From contig NZ_CAFB01000039.1 in assembly GCF_000227585.1 (NCBI RefSeq), forward strand, positions 1 to 57,259: DNA of 57,259 nucleotides, given 5' to 3'. A program made the position numbers and the translations under genes. Under the pieces are notes generated by a model. That model did no database searches, was not told the DNA's origin, and was given only the letters and a program-made list of their open reading frames with translations. This DNA comes from Candidatus Glomeribacter gigasporarum BEG34. Its GTDB lineage: Bacteria; Pseudomonadota; Gammaproteobacteria; Burkholderiales; Burkholderiaceae. Positions 1-9,689 of the stretch are shown here, in pieces (position 1 is the stretch's first letter; each line of letters starts with the position of its first letter).

Positions 1-204
1 GGGGTTCCCGCGCATGTTCATCCGCATGTGTTGCGTCATTCATTTGCAACCCATGTACTGCAATCCAGCGGTGATTTACGCGCTGTACAGGAAATGCTCG
101 GCCACGCCAGCATTGCCGCAACCCAAGTCTATACCGCGCTCGATTTTCAGCATTTGGCAAAGATTTACGACCAGACTCATCCGCGCGCCAAAAAACAGAA
201 GTGA
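1..204 (+). CDS. xerC: Tyrosine recombinase XerC, C-terminal part (5' end outside window)
   Basis: The frame is open from base 1 and ends at TGA 202-204, giving the last 67 residues of a tyrosine recombinase. It contains [12 protein letters not shown], with the HxxR of the active site, then LGHAS, and the nucleophile tyrosine in TQVYTAL. The tail [17 protein letters not shown] is typical of XerC rather than XerD. XerC works with XerD at dif to resolve chromosome dimers at division. No start codon is visible, so the gene continues to the left of the window. It is followed after about 120 bp by the cell-wall and division cluster. Confidence 0.9.
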   Translation, partial: GVPAHVHPHVLRHSFATHVLQSSGDLRAVQEMLGHASIAATQVYTALDFQHLAKIYDQTHPRAKKQK

Positions 205-250
205 TCTCTTCAAGTCGCAACGCTTGACCTACGCCCTGTCATTGCCATAA

Positions 251-287
251 AGTGGGAGAAAGTGTATTGAAGTGTAATTATGTGTAG
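251..287 (+). promoter_or_regulatory. Candidate MraZ operator repeats upstream of mraZ
   Basis: Four pentamers TGGGA, TGTAT, TGTAA and TGTAG start at 253, 263, 273 and 283, each separated by 5 bp, so they repeat exactly every 10 bp on one face of the helix. MraZ of other bacteria binds TGGGN boxes with 5-bp spacers ahead of its own gene. Only the first box here is a full match. Position and spacing support autoregulation of the cluster; the degenerate boxes are the weak point. Confidence 0.6.
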
Positions 288-325
288 ACTTCTGGCTTGA
301 ATCGGGCATTCAGGGAGACGGCAAA

Positions 326-754
326 GTGTTTCAGGGCGCATCCGCGCTTTCACTCGACGCAAAAGGACGAATGTCGATTCCCGCGCGCTACCGGGAGGCG
401 TTGAACGCGCAGGCGGAAGGGCGCATCACGCTGACCAAGCACCCCGACGGTTGTCTGCTGTTGTTTCCGGCGGCGGCCTGGGAAACATTCCGCCACAAGA
501 TTGCCGCATTGCCGATGGATGCGCATTGGTGGCGCCGGATTTTTCTAGGCAATGCATCCGAAGTGGAAATTGACGGATCGAACCGCGTGCTGATTTCTTC
601 CGAATTGCGAAGCGCGGCGGCGCTGGATAAAGAGGTGATGCTGCTGGGGATGGGCGGATGTTTTGAGATTTGGGATGCACACACCTATATCGCCAAAGAG
701 CGCATCGCGATGACGCAGGAAATGCCGGACGCTTTGAAGCACTTCACTTTTTGA
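326..754 (+). CDS. mraZ: Transcriptional regulator MraZ
   Basis: This 142-residue protein is the usual size for MraZ, with two SpoVT/AbrB-like halves. The N-terminal half has [23 protein letters not shown] and the second half has [22 protein letters not shown]. MraZ forms a ring-shaped oligomer that binds repeats upstream of the division and cell-wall cluster and represses it. The start is GTG 326, preceded by the purine-rich sequence CAGGGAGACG. It is the first gene of the cluster, 6 bp ahead of rsmH. Confidence 0.95.
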   Translation: MFQGASALSLDAKGRMSIPARYREALNAQAEGRITLTKHPDGCLLLFPAAAWETFRHKIAALPMDAHWWRRIFLGNASEVEIDGSNRVLISSELRSAAALDKEVMLLGMGGCFEIWDAHTYIAKERIAMTQEMPDALKHFTF

Positions 755-760
755 CAGGGT

Positions 761-1732
761 ATGGAAAACACGGGGCGGGGCTCGGAAGGGAATCGGTATG
801 AACATCGTCCTGTATTGCTCAATGAGGCGGTGGATGCGCTCGTGTGGCGAACGGACGGTTTTTATATTGACGGCACCTTTGGGCGAGGCGGACATAGCCG
901 GGCCATATTGGCGCGGCTGGCGCCCGGCGGACGGTTGCTGGCCTTCGACAAGGACCCGGAGGCATGCGCAGCGGCGCAATTGATCACCGATGCGCGTTTT
1001 GAAATCGTTCATGGCGACTGCGCCGCGCTGCGCGAGCAGTTGAACCAACGCAACGCGCCGCGCGTATCGGGGGTTTTGCTGGATTTGGGTCTTTCTTCGC
1101 CGCAACTGGACAATCCCGCGCGCGGCTTTAGTTTTAGCGCCGACGGCCCGCTGGATATGCGCATGGATCCGAGGCAGGGAGAAAGCGCGGCGCAGTGGCT
1201 CGCGCGCGCATCACAACAGGAAATGACTGAGGTTATACGAAGATATGGAGAAGAGCGGTTTGCTGGGCAGATTGCAAAGGCGATTACAGCTCGCCGGATG
1301 CAATCGGATCGATATGGGCCGCTCGCGCGCACACGCGAACTGGCTGAACTCGTGGCGCGTGCAGTCAAAACCCGCCCGCTGGGGCGCCATCCCGCGACCC
1401 GCACCTTTCAGGCTATACGGATTTACCTCAATCAAGAGCTTCAGACGTTAAGCGCAGCGCTGGACGCAGCGCTGGAAATCCTGGAGCCAGGTGGACGGTT
1501 AGTCGTGATGAGCTTCCATTCACTTGAAGACCGAATTGTCAAACGCTTTATGCAGACCCATGCGCGCGCGCCGCAACCCGGCGCTGCGCTGCGTTATTTG
1601 CCGCTGCGCGCGCCCGCAGAGCCAGCGCCCGCGCTTAAGCTGGGGCCGCGCATCCGCGCGCGCGATGCTGAACGCAAAGCGAACGTGCGCGCGCGTTCTG
1701 CCGTGATGCGCAGCGCCGAGAAGCTGGGATAG
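761..1732 (+). CDS. rsmH: 16S rRNA (cytosine-1402-N4)-methyltransferase RsmH
   Basis: RsmH (MraW) methylates N4 of C1402 in 16S rRNA in the decoding centre, using S-adenosylmethionine. The 323-residue length fits. Near the N-terminus it has [13 protein letters not shown] and the SAM loop [10 protein letters not shown] (residues 37-45), then [12 protein letters not shown] and RGFSF. The C-terminal part has [14 protein letters not shown] and [12 protein letters not shown]. It is always the second gene of this kind of cluster and is probably cotranscribed with mraZ and ftsL. Confidence 0.97.
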   Translation: MENTGRGSEGNRYEHRPVLLNEAVDALVWRTDGFYIDGTFGRGGHSRAILARLAPGGRLLAFDKDPEACAAAQLITDARFEIVHGDCAALREQLNQRNAPRVSGVLLDLGLSSPQLDNPARGFSFSADGPLDMRMDPRQGESAAQWLARASQQEMTEVIRRYGEERFAGQIAKAITARRMQSDRYGPLARTRELAELVARAVKTRPLGRHPATRTFQAIRIYLNQELQTLSAALDAALEILEPGGRLVVMSFHSLEDRIVKRFMQTHARAPQPGAALRYLPLRAPAEPAPALKLGPRIRARDAERKANVRARSAVMRSAEKLG

Positions 1733-1748
1733 AAAACTGTCACTGTTT

Positions 1749-2084
1749 ATGAGCCGTCTCAATATTGTGTTGCTGGTCGCGCTGATTGGATGCGCCTTAT
1801 CCGTAGTCCATACGGCGTACCAGCAAAGACGTTTATTCATTGCGCTTGAACGCGCGCGCGCGCAGCAGCAACAGTTGCAGCAGGAAGGCGCGCAGCTTTA
1901 CTACCAGCAAAGAGCGCTCTCAAAAACAGCGCGCATTGAACGCCTTGCGACGCATCGGCTCAACATGGTCCCGGTCACGAATGTCGTGACCCAATATTTA
2001 GGCGTGTCTAAAAGAAGTAACGCAGTGCAAGCCGCTGAAGAATGCTCTAAAACAGTGGCTGCGTTCTGTGGAGGCATGCAGTGA
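1749..2084 (+). CDS. ftsL: Cell division protein FtsL with repeat-derived C-terminal tail
   Basis: FtsL is a small bitopic membrane protein of the FtsQLB divisome complex. Here it is 111 residues. A short cytoplasmic start and a membrane segment (about residues 4-20) are followed by a periplasmic coiled coil rich in Gln, Arg and Leu (about 25-70). The core ends around QYLGV. The last roughly 24 residues, from KRSNAVQAAEECSK onward, are read from half of a family A palindromic repeat (2012-2049) and do not resemble FtsL. Its stop overlaps the GTG start of ftsI by 4 bp. The tail is probably tolerated because this end of FtsL is variable. Confidence 0.92.
   Translation: MSRLNIVLLVALIGCALSVVHTAYQQRRLFIALERARAQQQQLQQEGAQLYYQQRALSKTARIERLATHRLNMVPVTNVVTQYLGVSKRSNAVQAAEECSKTVAAFCGGMQ
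2012..2049 (+). repeat. Family A palindromic repeat, right half, inside ftsL
   Basis: The bases AAGTAACGCAGTGCAAGCC and the following arm CTGAAGAATGCTCTA match the right half of family A, with one change in the arm. No left arm is found, so this is a partial copy. It is read in the ftsL frame and codes for most of the extra C-terminal residues. Confidence 0.8.
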
Positions 2085-3850
2085 AACGCAGTTTGAGCCA
2101 ACATCTCTCCCGCACGGCGCGCACCGCTTTATCGCCGCGCTTACCGCTGTGGCGTTCAAAATTTCTTGTGTTCGCATTCTTCGCCGCCTTTGCCGCGCTG
2201 GCGGCGCGCGCGGCCTGGATTCAAGGGTTGAGCAACGATTTTTATCAGAAGCAGGGCAAAACCCGTTATCAGAGAACGCTTGAATTGGCTGCAACGCGCG
2301 GGAAAATTCTGGATCGGAATGGACGGATGCTGGCCACCAGCCTGTCAGCGCGCGCGATCTGGGCGATTCCTGAAGACGTTCACGCAGCTACGCCCGCCTC
2401 CAAAATGAAGGCGCTGGCGGCATTGCTGGGGATTTCTCCTTCCCTGTTGCGCGCCAAGCTCGCGCAATCCAGACGCTTCCTTTATCTCAAAAGGCAGATT
2501 CCAGTGGATGTAGCGGAGCAAATCGCGGCGCTCAAAATTCCAGGGATTTACCAGAGCAAGGAATACAGACGCTACTATCCCGAAGGCGAAATCGCCGCGC
2601 AGTTGATCGGTTTCACGAACGTTGAAGATGAAGGCCAGGAAGGCATCGAGCTGAGCATGCAGCCGCAACTGGCGGGCCTGCCGGGCTCGCGCCGCGTGAT
2701 CAAGGACCGGCTCGGACGCATCGTTGAAGATGTGCCGGAAATGATTGCACCGCGTGACGGGGAAGAGTTAAGCCTGTCCATCGACAACCGCTTGCAATAT
2801 ATTGCCTATACCGGTTTGAAAGAGGCGGTGAAACGCAATAAGGCCAAAGCGGGTGCGGTGGTGGTGCTGGATGTGCGCACCGGCGAGGTGCTCGCGCTGG
2901 CGAACGTCCCGACCTATAACCCCAATGACCGCTCACGGCTGTCCGGCGAACAACTGCGCAATCGAGCGCTGACCGATACCTTCGAGCCGGGTTCAATCAC
3001 GAAGCCAATCGTCATCGCGCGCGCGCTTGAGCTACGTCGCGTCACGCCATCCACTGTGTTTCATACTTCGCCAGGCCGTTACACCATCGATGGCGCAACG
3101 ATTACGGATACGCACGATAAAGGAACGCTCACCGTTTTCGGCGTGATTCAGAAGTCCAGCAATATCGGCACGGCCAAAATCGGCCTGATGCTCAAACCGC
3201 AGGAAATGTGGGACATGTTCAGCGGCGTCGGCTTCGGCCAAGCGCCGCATATTCATTTTCCGGGCGCGGTCGCTGGCCGGCTGCGCCCGTGGAAACGCTG
3301 GCGGCGCATTGAACAGGCCACGATGTCCTACGGCTATGGCGTTTCCGTCTCGCTCTTTCAGATTGCCCGCGCCTACACGGTGCTTGCGCGCGATGGGCAA
3401 TTGCTGCCTGTGACGATCTTCAAAAATGACGACGAACCGGTGTACGGCCCGCAAATTATTTCCCCGCGCACCGCGCAACAAGTCCGTAGCATGCTTGAAG
3501 CAGTGGTGAGTCCGGAGGGCACCGCGCCGTTGGCGCAAATTCCAGGCTATCGCGCGGGCGGCAAAACAGGCACGGCGTACAAATATACGGGTCGCGGCTA
3601 CGACAAATCCAAATATCGTGCTTCCTTTGTCGGCATCGCGCCGATGTCCGCGCCGCGCATTATTGTGGCGATTTCCATCGACGAGCCGCGCGCGGGCCAG
3701 CATTTCGGCAGCCGGGTCGCTGCGCCGGTTTTCGCGCGGATTGCGGGCGATACCTTGCGCGCGCTCAATATTGCGCCTGATAAGCCCATTCAGTCTGCGC
3801 GCCAAAAGCTTGTGGTCAGCGCGCAGCGCACGCCTGGAGTTGCGCCATGA
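2081..3850 (+). CDS. ftsI: Peptidoglycan D,D-transpeptidase FtsI (PBP3)
   Basis: FtsI is the septum-specific class B penicillin-binding protein that cross-links new peptidoglycan. The 589 residues show one N-terminal membrane anchor (about 28-50), a dimerisation or pedestal region starting near RGKILDRNGRMLATS, and the transpeptidase domain. The active-site serine is S305 in SITK, the second motif is SSN at 359-361, and KTGT begins at K495. It starts with GTG overlapping the end of ftsL, which suggests coupled translation, and ends overlapping murE by 4 bp. Nothing catalytic is missing. Confidence 0.97.
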   Translation: MKRSLSQHLSRTARTALSPRLPLWRSKFLVFAFFAAFAALAARAAWIQGLSNDFYQKQGKTRYQRTLELAATRGKILDRNGRMLATSLSARAIWAIPEDVHAATPASKMKALAALLGISPSLLRAKLAQSRRFLYLKRQIPVDVAEQIAALKIPGIYQSKEYRRYYPEGEIAAQLIGFTNVEDEGQEGIELSMQPQLAGLPGSRRVIKDRLGRIVEDVPEMIAPRDGEELSLSIDNRLQYIAYTGLKEAVKRNKAKAGAVVVLDVRTGEVLALANVPTYNPNDRSRLSGEQLRNRALTDTFEPGSITKPIVIARALELRRVTPSTVFHTSPGRYTIDGATITDTHDKGTLTVFGVIQKSSNIGTAKIGLMLKPQEMWDMFSGVGFGQAPHIHFPGAVAGRLRPWKRWRRIEQATMSYGYGVSVSLFQIARAYTVLARDGQLLPVTIFKNDDEPVYGPQIISPRTAQQVRSMLEAVVSPEGTAPLAQIPGYRAGGKTGTAYKYTGRGYDKSKYRASFVGIAPMSAPRIIVAISIDEPRAGQHFGSRVAAPVFARIAGDTLRALNIAPDKPIQSARQKLVVSAQRTPGVAP

Positions 3851-5475
3851 ATGCCGCGCATGCCGCGCAACCGCGCTGTGCGTCTGAAAATGGAATAAGG
3901 GCGCGCACCGTTCAGCATGCGCTGGCATGGCTCAGCCAGCATGTGTCCAGCGCGGCCAATCTGCATGCGGATAGCCGGGCGATCCAGCCAGGCGATGCGT
4001 ATCTGGCGTATGCGGTGCAGGGAGCGGATAGCCGGACTTATATCGATGACGCGATCGCGCGCGGCGCAGCGGCGGTGATCTGGCAACCGTCTTCTGAACA
4101 TGCAGCGCCCGCATGGACTGTTCCCAATTTCGAGGCGTCTGATTTACCCGATCTGGCCGGCTTCATTGCGCGCCAGTGGTATGGCGTGCCGAGCCGGAAG
4201 ATGCGCGTGATTGGCATCACCGGCACCAACGGCAAAACCTCATGCGCTCATTGGATTGCGCGCGCCTTGACGGCGGCGGGCACGCCTTGCGCGACCAGCG
4301 GAACGCTCGGCTTCGGCATGCCCGATCAATTGACCGCAATGGGATTTACCACGCCGCATGCGCCGCAAATGCAGCGCAATCTTGCGCAACTGGTTCAGTG
4401 CGGCGCTCGCGCCGTTGCGCTCGAAGTCTCCTCGCATGCGCTGCATCAGAGGCGTGTGAACGGCGTTATCTTCGATACCGCCGTGTTTACCCATTTATCG
4501 CGCGATCATCTCGATTATCACGGCACGCTTGAAGCCTACGAAACCGCCAAGGCGCATTTATTCGAGGGGCCGGATTTGCAAACGGCGGTCGTGAACCGTG
4601 ACGACCCAGTCGGCCAGCGGATCCTCGCACGTTTGCAGACAAATCGCGCGGTACGGAAAATTGCCTATGGCATTGGCGAACCAGGCGGCGCGCCGCCCGC
4701 CGATACCGTGCTGCGCGCAACCGCGCCGCGCACAACGGCCACCGGAAGCGCGTTTATGCTGATCTCCGACTGGGGACGCGGCGAAGTGGAAACCCATCTG
4801 TTGGGAACGTTCAATATTCACAATCTGCTCGCGGTCTGCGGCGCGCTGCTCGCCGCGGATGTGCCATTTGAGGCGGCGCTCGCGCAGTTGCCAAAGCTTG
4901 CGCCCATTTCCGGCCGGATGCAGTGCGTTGGCGGACGCAATGGAGCGCCGCTGGCGGTCATCGATTACGCGCATACGCCCGGTGCGCTGGGCGCGGCGCT
5001 CACCGCTCTGCAACCTGTTACACGCGCGCGCGGCGGCGCGCTGGTCTGCGTCTTTGGCTGTGGCGGCGACCGCGACCCAGGCAAACGGCCATTGATGGGG
5101 CGCATCGCCGGGCGGCTCGCCGACCGGCTTGTGCTGACGAGCGACAACCCGCGCTGCGAACCGCCGGAGGCCATCATCGATGATATTGTGAAGGGCATTT
5201 CGGAGCCTGCGCGCATCCAGCGCTTTGCAGACCGCGCGCGCGCGATTCTGCAAGCAATCCGCACCGCCGCGCCGGAAGACGTGGTGCTGGTCGCGGGGCG
5301 CGGTCATGAAACGATGCAGGACATCAACCGTAAGAAAGTGCCTTTTTCAGACCATGATCATGTTCGACTGGCGCTAGATGCGCGCATCACCGGCGCATTG
5401 ACGGCTGGGCCAGATCGTTTGACGCCGGGCAAGCCACTGAAGAATGCTTTAGGCGTACAGGGAGTACAGCGATGA
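3847..5475 (+). CDS. murE: UDP-MurNAc-L-Ala-D-Glu:meso-diaminopimelate ligase MurE
   Basis: MurE adds meso-diaminopimelate to the peptidoglycan precursor in the cytoplasm. The ATP loop GTNGKT has its lysine at 130. The motif DNPR (433-436) is the signature for meso-DAP rather than lysine, so the wall is of the usual Gram-negative type. LEVSSHAL and DYAHTPGAL are further Mur ligase marks. At 542 residues it is longer than common MurE proteins. The extra tail, from about [15 protein letters not shown], is read from a family A half repeat at 5420-5452. It overlaps murF by 4 bp. Confidence 0.97.
   Translation: MNAAHAAQPRCASENGIRARTVQHALAWLSQHVSSAANLHADSRAIQPGDAYLAYAVQGADSRTYIDDAIARGAAAVIWQPSSEHAAPAWTVPNFEASDLPDLAGFIARQWYGVPSRKMRVIGITGTNGKTSCAHWIARALTAAGTPCATSGTLGFGMPDQLTAMGFTTPHAPQMQRNLAQLVQCGARAVALEVSSHALHQRRVNGVIFDTAVFTHLSRDHLDYHGTLEAYETAKAHLFEGPDLQTAVVNRDDPVGQRILARLQTNRAVRKIAYGIGEPGGAPPADTVLRATAPRTTATGSAFMLISDWGRGEVETHLLGTFNIHNLLAVCGALLAADVPFEAALAQLPKLAPISGRMQCVGGRNGAPLAVIDYAHTPGALGAALTALQPVTRARGGALVCVFGCGGDRDPGKRPLMGRIAGRLADRLVLTSDNPRCEPPEAIIDDIVKGISEPARIQRFADRARAILQAIRTAAPEDVVLVAGRGHETMQDINRKKVPFSDHDHVRLALDARITGALTAGPDRLTPGKPLKNALGVQGVQR
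5420..5452 (+). repeat. Family A palindromic repeat fragment at the 3' end of murE
   Basis: The stretch GCAAGCCACTGAAGAATGC followed by TTTAG corresponds to the right arm of family A (GCAAGCCGCTGAAAAATGC then TCTA) with a few changes. It best matches the right arm of the murD copy, including the preceding GACGC-GGGC. It is in frame and codes for the MurE tail. It is an old, diverged partial copy. Confidence 0.65.
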
Positions 5476-6878
5476 GCCTGTTTTCACTGCGCGAAGCGGC
5501 GGCGTTGATTCCAGACGCGCGCATCATCGGCGATGCCAGTGTGCGTTTCGAGCGCGTCAGCACCGATAGCCGGACCGTTGCGCCGGGCGAACTCTTTGTC
5601 GCGTTGAAAGGGGAACGCTTCGATGCGCACGATTTTCTGCCGGAGGCGGTCAAGCGCGGCGCCGTCGCCGCGCTGGTCTCCCGCGACTTCCCGGAAATAC
5701 TGCTGCCCGCTTTGAAAGCGCCCGATACGTGCGCGGCGCTCGGTTTGCTCGCGCGCGGCTGGCGGCGGCGGTTCGCGCTGCCGTTGACGGCAGTGGTCGG
5801 CAGCAACGGCAAGACGACGGTCAAGGAAATGATCGCGTCGATTTTCGCCGCGGCGGTTGGCATGGAAGCATGCTTTGCCACGTATGGCAATCTGAATAAC
5901 CAGATCGGCCTGCCGCTCACATTGCTGCGTTTGAATCCCATGCACCGGTTGGGCGTGGTTGAACTTGGAATGAACACGCCCGGCGAAACGGCGGTTCTGA
6001 TGGAGATTGCTGAACCCACGATTGTGCTGGTGAACAACGCGCAACGCGAACATCAGGCCTTTATGAAAAGCGTAGAGGCCGTTGCGCACGAATACGCAGA
6101 CGCGATTGAGGCATTGCCTGCTGAGGGCGTTGCGGTATTTCCCGCCGATGACGTTTATACCGCGTTGTGGCGGAAGGCGGCGGGCGCGCGCCGCGTGATT
6201 GATTTCGCGCTCGATGATGAAACGGCCGGCGCCGCGGTGCGCGGTATTTGGCAGCCAGATAGTCAATTAGAGCCTTTTTCGATTCAAACTGAAATCGGGG
6301 CGTGCGCGCTCAAACTCCGCACGCTGGGCCGGCATAACGCGCGCAACGCCCTTGCCGCAACGGCGGCGGCGCTGGCGTCCGGCGTTGATGATCTGAAAAT
6401 CATCCAGAAAGGACTCGAAGCATTTGAGCCGGTCGCGGGACGTCTGACGTTAAAAATCGCATGCGTTGCGCCGCTGGCGGGCGCAACGGTGATTGATGAC
6501 AGCTATAACGCAAATCCCGATTCGCTGCGCGCGGCAATCGACGTACTGGCTGTGTGTTCACCGCCGCGCGCGCTGGTGATGGGCGATATGGGCGAGGTCG
6601 GCGAGGACGGCGCAGCCTTTCATCATGAGATCGGCGCGTATGCGCGCGCGCGGGGCATCGATGCGCTTTATGCGCTCGGCGAGGCATCGCGCGGCGCATG
6701 CGCCGCGTTTGGAGCGGGCGCGCATGCGTTCGACGACGCGGCTGCATTGGTCGAGCATTTATTGCGGGCGGGTTTGGATGCGCGCGCGACGATTCTGGTC
6801 AAAGGCTCGCGTTTTATGAAGATGGAGCGGGTGGTGAATGCATTGACCGATCCGCTCCACACCCGGACAGGGAATTAA
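5472..6878 (+). CDS. murF: UDP-MurNAc-tripeptide:D-Ala-D-Ala ligase MurF
   Basis: MurF joins D-Ala-D-Ala to the UDP-MurNAc tripeptide, the last cytoplasmic step of the peptide stem. The 468-residue protein has the ATP loop [11 protein letters not shown] (lysine 114), then [22 protein letters not shown] and the C-terminal [18 protein letters not shown]. Start and stop overlap or abut neighbours (4 bp with murE, 4 bp gap to mraY), consistent with one polycistronic message. Confidence 0.97.
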   Translation: MSLFSLREAAALIPDARIIGDASVRFERVSTDSRTVAPGELFVALKGERFDAHDFLPEAVKRGAVAALVSRDFPEILLPALKAPDTCAALGLLARGWRRRFALPLTAVVGSNGKTTVKEMIASIFAAAVGMEACFATYGNLNNQIGLPLTLLRLNPMHRLGVVELGMNTPGETAVLMEIAEPTIVLVNNAQREHQAFMKSVEAVAHEYADAIEALPAEGVAVFPADDVYTALWRKAAGARRVIDFALDDETAGAAVRGIWQPDSQLEPFSIQTEIGACALKLRTLGRHNARNALAATAAALASGVDDLKIIQKGLEAFEPVAGRLTLKIACVAPLAGATVIDDSYNANPDSLRAAIDVLAVCSPPRALVMGDMGEVGEDGAAFHHEIGAYARARGIDALYALGEASRGACAAFGAGAHAFDDAAALVEHLLRAGLDARATILVKGSRFMKMERVVNALTDPLHTRTGN

Positions 6879-6882
6879 GGCC

Positions 6883-8052
6883 ATGCTGTTTGCGCTCGCG
6901 CAATGGTTGCAAGGCGATTTCCACTTGCTGCGCGTATTCAATTATTTGAGCTTTCGCGCGGTGATGGCGGCGCTGACGGCGCTGGCAATGGGTCTTGCGT
7001 GCGGGCCGCGGGTGATTCGCCTGCTGCACGCGCTCAAAGTCGGGCAGACGGTGCGCAACGATGGCCCCAGCGCGCATTTATCCAAATCGGGCACGCCCAC
7101 GATGGGCGGCGCTCTGATACTGATTGGCATTGCCGCATCGGTGCTGCTCTGGGCGAATCTGGACAATCGTTTCGTTTGGGTTGTGATGGCGGTGACAATG
7201 GGATTTGGATGGATTGGCTGGGTCGATGATTACCGCAAAATTGTCCATCAAAATCCGCGCGGGATGTCCGCGCGCGAGAAATATGGCTGGCAATCGCTGA
7301 TTGGCGCGCTCGCCGCGTTTTATTTGATGTTCGCGATCTCTGAACCGGGTGCGGCTGAGATGATCGAGCGCCTGATTGCATGGTGGCGCGGCGGATTTTC
7401 GATGACGCTGCCCGCGCATACGAATCTGCAATTGCCATTCATGAAATCCATCAGCTATCCGCTCGGCGCGGCGGGCTTTATCGCGTTGACCTATTTCGTG
7501 ATTGTTGGTGCGAGTAACGCCATCAATCTCACCGATGGACTCGATGGCCTGGTCATCATGCCGGTTGTGCTGGCAGGCGGCGCGCTCGGCGTTTTCGCCT
7601 ATGTGATGGGCAACGCGGTGTACTCGAAATATCTGTTGTTTCCTCATATTCCGGGCGCGGGCGAACTGCTGATTTTCTGCGCGGCGATGGGCGGCGCGGG
7701 CCTGGCATTCCTCTGGTACAACACGCATCCGGCGCAGCTTTTTATGGGCGATGTCGGCGCGCTCGCGCTCGGCGGCGCGCTGGGGACGATTGCCGTCATC
7801 GTCCGGCAGGAGATCGTGCTGTTTGTAATGGGCGGCGTGTTTGTCGCCGAAACGCTTTCGGTGATGCTGCAGGTCGTCTGGTTCAAATATACCCGCAGGC
7901 GTTATGGCGAAGGCCGCCGCCTGTTCAGGATGGCGCCGCTGCATCACCACTTTGAGCTGGCCGGCTGGAAAGAAACGCAGGTCGTCGTGCGCTTCTGGAT
8001 TATCACGCTGATGCTGGTTTTGGTTGGGCTTTCAACGCTGAAGTTACGTTAA
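6883..8052 (+). CDS. mraY: Phospho-N-acetylmuramoyl-pentapeptide transferase MraY
   Basis: MraY transfers phospho-MurNAc-pentapeptide to undecaprenyl phosphate, forming lipid I at the inner membrane. The 389 residues are mostly hydrophobic, compatible with ten membrane segments. The catalytic aspartates are D115-D116 in VDDYRK, the NLTDGLDGL motif begins at 215, and the triple histidine is at 354-356 in [19 protein letters not shown] is also present. Length and motifs are typical. Confidence 0.97.
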   Translation: MLFALAQWLQGDFHLLRVFNYLSFRAVMAALTALAMGLACGPRVIRLLHALKVGQTVRNDGPSAHLSKSGTPTMGGALILIGIAASVLLWANLDNRFVWVVMAVTMGFGWIGWVDDYRKIVHQNPRGMSAREKYGWQSLIGALAAFYLMFAISEPGAAEMIERLIAWWRGGFSMTLPAHTNLQLPFMKSISYPLGAAGFIALTYFVIVGASNAINLTDGLDGLVIMPVVLAGGALGVFAYVMGNAVYSKYLLFPHIPGAGELLIFCAAMGGAGLAFLWYNTHPAQLFMGDVGALALGGALGTIAVIVRQEIVLFVMGGVFVAETLSVMLQVVWFKYTRRRYGEGRRLFRMAPLHHHFELAGWKETQVVVRFWIITLMLVLVGLSTLKLR

Positions 8053-8057
8053 GAAAA

Positions 8058-9689
8058 ATGACTGTATTTGGCACACTCAATCAACCAGAGACACTGATTC
8101 TCGGACTCGGCATTTCGGGTCTGTCGATGGCGCGCTGGTGCGCGCGTCATGGCTGCCGGCTGCGGATTGCCGATACGCGCGCGACGCCGCCGAATCTGCC
8201 GCAACTCCGCGCGGAAGGGCTGGATGCGGAATTGATCACAGGCGCACTGAGACCCGCGCTGCTAGACGGAATTGAACTGCTCGCGATCAGCCCCGGCCTG
8301 TCGCCGCGCGCTGCCGAAATTGCGCTGCTGCTGGCCGAGGCGCGCGCGCGCGGCATCCCCGTTTGGGGCGAGCTGGAATTTTTTGCGCAGGCGTTGCGCG
8401 CAACGGAAGTCACCGCTTATGGTCAATCCAAAGTGATTGCCATTACCGGCACGAACGGCAAAACCACCACCGCTGCGCTCGTTGGACGATTATGCAAACG
8501 CGCTGGCTATCAGAGCTGTGTTGCCGGAAATATCGGTATGGCGCTGCTCGATGCGCTTGGCGTGGCAGTGGACAAGCAGAAAATGCCGGATATCTGGGTG
8601 CTGGAATTGTCGAGCTTCCAGTTGGAGAGCAATCAGACGTTTGCGCCGGATGTGGCGGCGGCGCTCAATATCACGCCCGATCATCTCGACTGGCACGGCA
8701 ATTTTGATGCCTATGCAGCGGCCAAAGGCCGCATCTTCGGCGCATCCGCGGTACGCATCCTGAACCGTGACGATGCGCATTCGATGCGGTTCGCGCTCAA
8801 TCGCGCGGGTCAAACGGACGTGGGGCAATTCACTTTTGGCCTAAGCGCGCCGCAACATGCGGGCGAATACGGATGGATGGAGACTGGAGATGGCGCGGCG
8901 TGGCTGGCGCTGGCTGAAGCGGCTGAAGCGGCTGAAACGTGCGCGGAAATATCCCCGGCGGCAAAACGCGCGCGCCGCGCGGCGGATCACGCGCCATCCG
9001 GAATCGTTATAAAACGCTTAATGCCCGCTTCAGCGCTGGCAATTCGCGGCAAGCACAATATTTCAAATGTGCTTGCCGCCCTCGCGCTGTGCCGCGCACT
9101 CGATATACCGCTCGCGCCGCTCTTGCATGGATTGCGCGATTATCGCGGCGAGCCGCACCGCTTCCAGTGCATCGCACGCATCAATGGCGTCGATTTTATT
9201 GACGACAGCAAAGGTACAAACGTCGGCGCGTTGCTTGCGGCATTGAAGGGCGCTGAAGCTCAAAAGATTGTGTTAATCGCGGGCGGAGTCAGCAAAGGGC
9301 AAGACTTTAGCCCGCTCGCTGAACCGGTCGCGCGCGTCTGCCGCGCGGTGATGCTGATTGGCCGGGATGCGTCGCTGCTGCGCGTCGCGCTTGAACCGTC
9401 GGGCGTATCCATCGCCGAATATGCAACGCTTGAAGAAGCGGTGCGCGCTGCGGCAAGCATCGCCGAACCTGGCGATACGGTGCTGTTATCGCCGGCGTGC
9501 GCCAGTTTCGATATGTTCCGCGATTACCGGCATCGCGCTGAAGTGTTCCACAGCGCGGTTGAAGCGCTAGAACCTAGAGCATTTTTCAGCGAGATTGCAC
9601 AAGGAACGAACGCGAAGACAGTATGCACAATACGGCGAGCGCGAAGTGACGCAGGGCAAGCCGATGAAAAATGCTCTAAATCATCATGA
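8058..9689 (+). CDS. murD: UDP-MurNAc-L-alanine:D-glutamate ligase MurD with repeat-derived tail
   Basis: MurD adds D-glutamate to UDP-MurNAc-L-Ala. The ATP loop [10 protein letters not shown] has its lysine at 135, ELSSFQLE and [11 protein letters not shown] are present, and the C-terminal domain has [10 protein letters not shown] and [15 protein letters not shown]. The recognisable protein ends near FHSAVEALE. After it, about 35 residues are read straight through a complete 104-bp family A repeat. A low-complexity insert [18 protein letters not shown] near residue 290 also lengthens it, to 543 residues against roughly 450-500 in relatives. It overlaps ftsW by 4 bp. Confidence 0.95.
   Translation: MTVFGTLNQPETLILGLGISGLSMARWCARHGCRLRIADTRATPPNLPQLRAEGLDAELITGALRPALLDGIELLAISPGLSPRAAEIALLLAEARARGIPVWGELEFFAQALRATEVTAYGQSKVIAITGTNGKTTTAALVGRLCKRAGYQSCVAGNIGMALLDALGVAVDKQKMPDIWVLELSSFQLESNQTFAPDVAAALNITPDHLDWHGNFDAYAAAKGRIFGASAVRILNRDDAHSMRFALNRAGQTDVGQFTFGLSAPQHAGEYGWMETGDGAAWLALAEAAEAAETCAEISPAAKRARRAADHAPSGIVIKRLMPASALAIRGKHNISNVLAALALCRALDIPLAPLLHGLRDYRGEPHRFQCIARINGVDFIDDSKGTNVGALLAALKGAEAQKIVLIAGGVSKGQDFSPLAEPVARVCRAVMLIGRDASLLRVALEPSGVSIAEYATLEEAVRAAASIAEPGDTVLLSPACASFDMFRDYRHRAEVFHSAVEALEPRAFFSEIAQGTNAKTVCTIRRARSDAGQADEKCSKSS
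9575..9678 (+). repeat. Family A palindromic repeat (104-bp form) inside murD
   Basis: It begins TAGAGCATTTTTCAG and ends CTGAAAAATGCTCTA through a one-base variation (GATGAAAAATGCTCTA), bounded by TA at both sides. The core contains GCGAAGACAGTATGC and ACGGCGAGCGCGAAG, modules shared with families A-long and C. It is open in the murD frame and forms the last coding bases of murD just ahead of the ATGA junction with ftsW. Confidence 0.92.

Noticed and set aside
3032-3928. A 298-codon open frame on the minus strand opposite ftsI and murE
   Set aside because: It lies entirely opposite well-recognised genes, shows no family resemblance, and long antisense frames are common in GC-rich genes with strong third-position bias.
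4558-5307. A 249-codon minus-strand frame opposite murE
   Set aside because: It is opposite a certain gene, has no recognisable motif and no ribosome site.
7078-7950. A 290-codon open frame on the minus strand opposite mraY
   Set aside because: The sequence is rich in Arg, His and Gln with no domain, and mirrors the codon bias of the transmembrane gene mraY.
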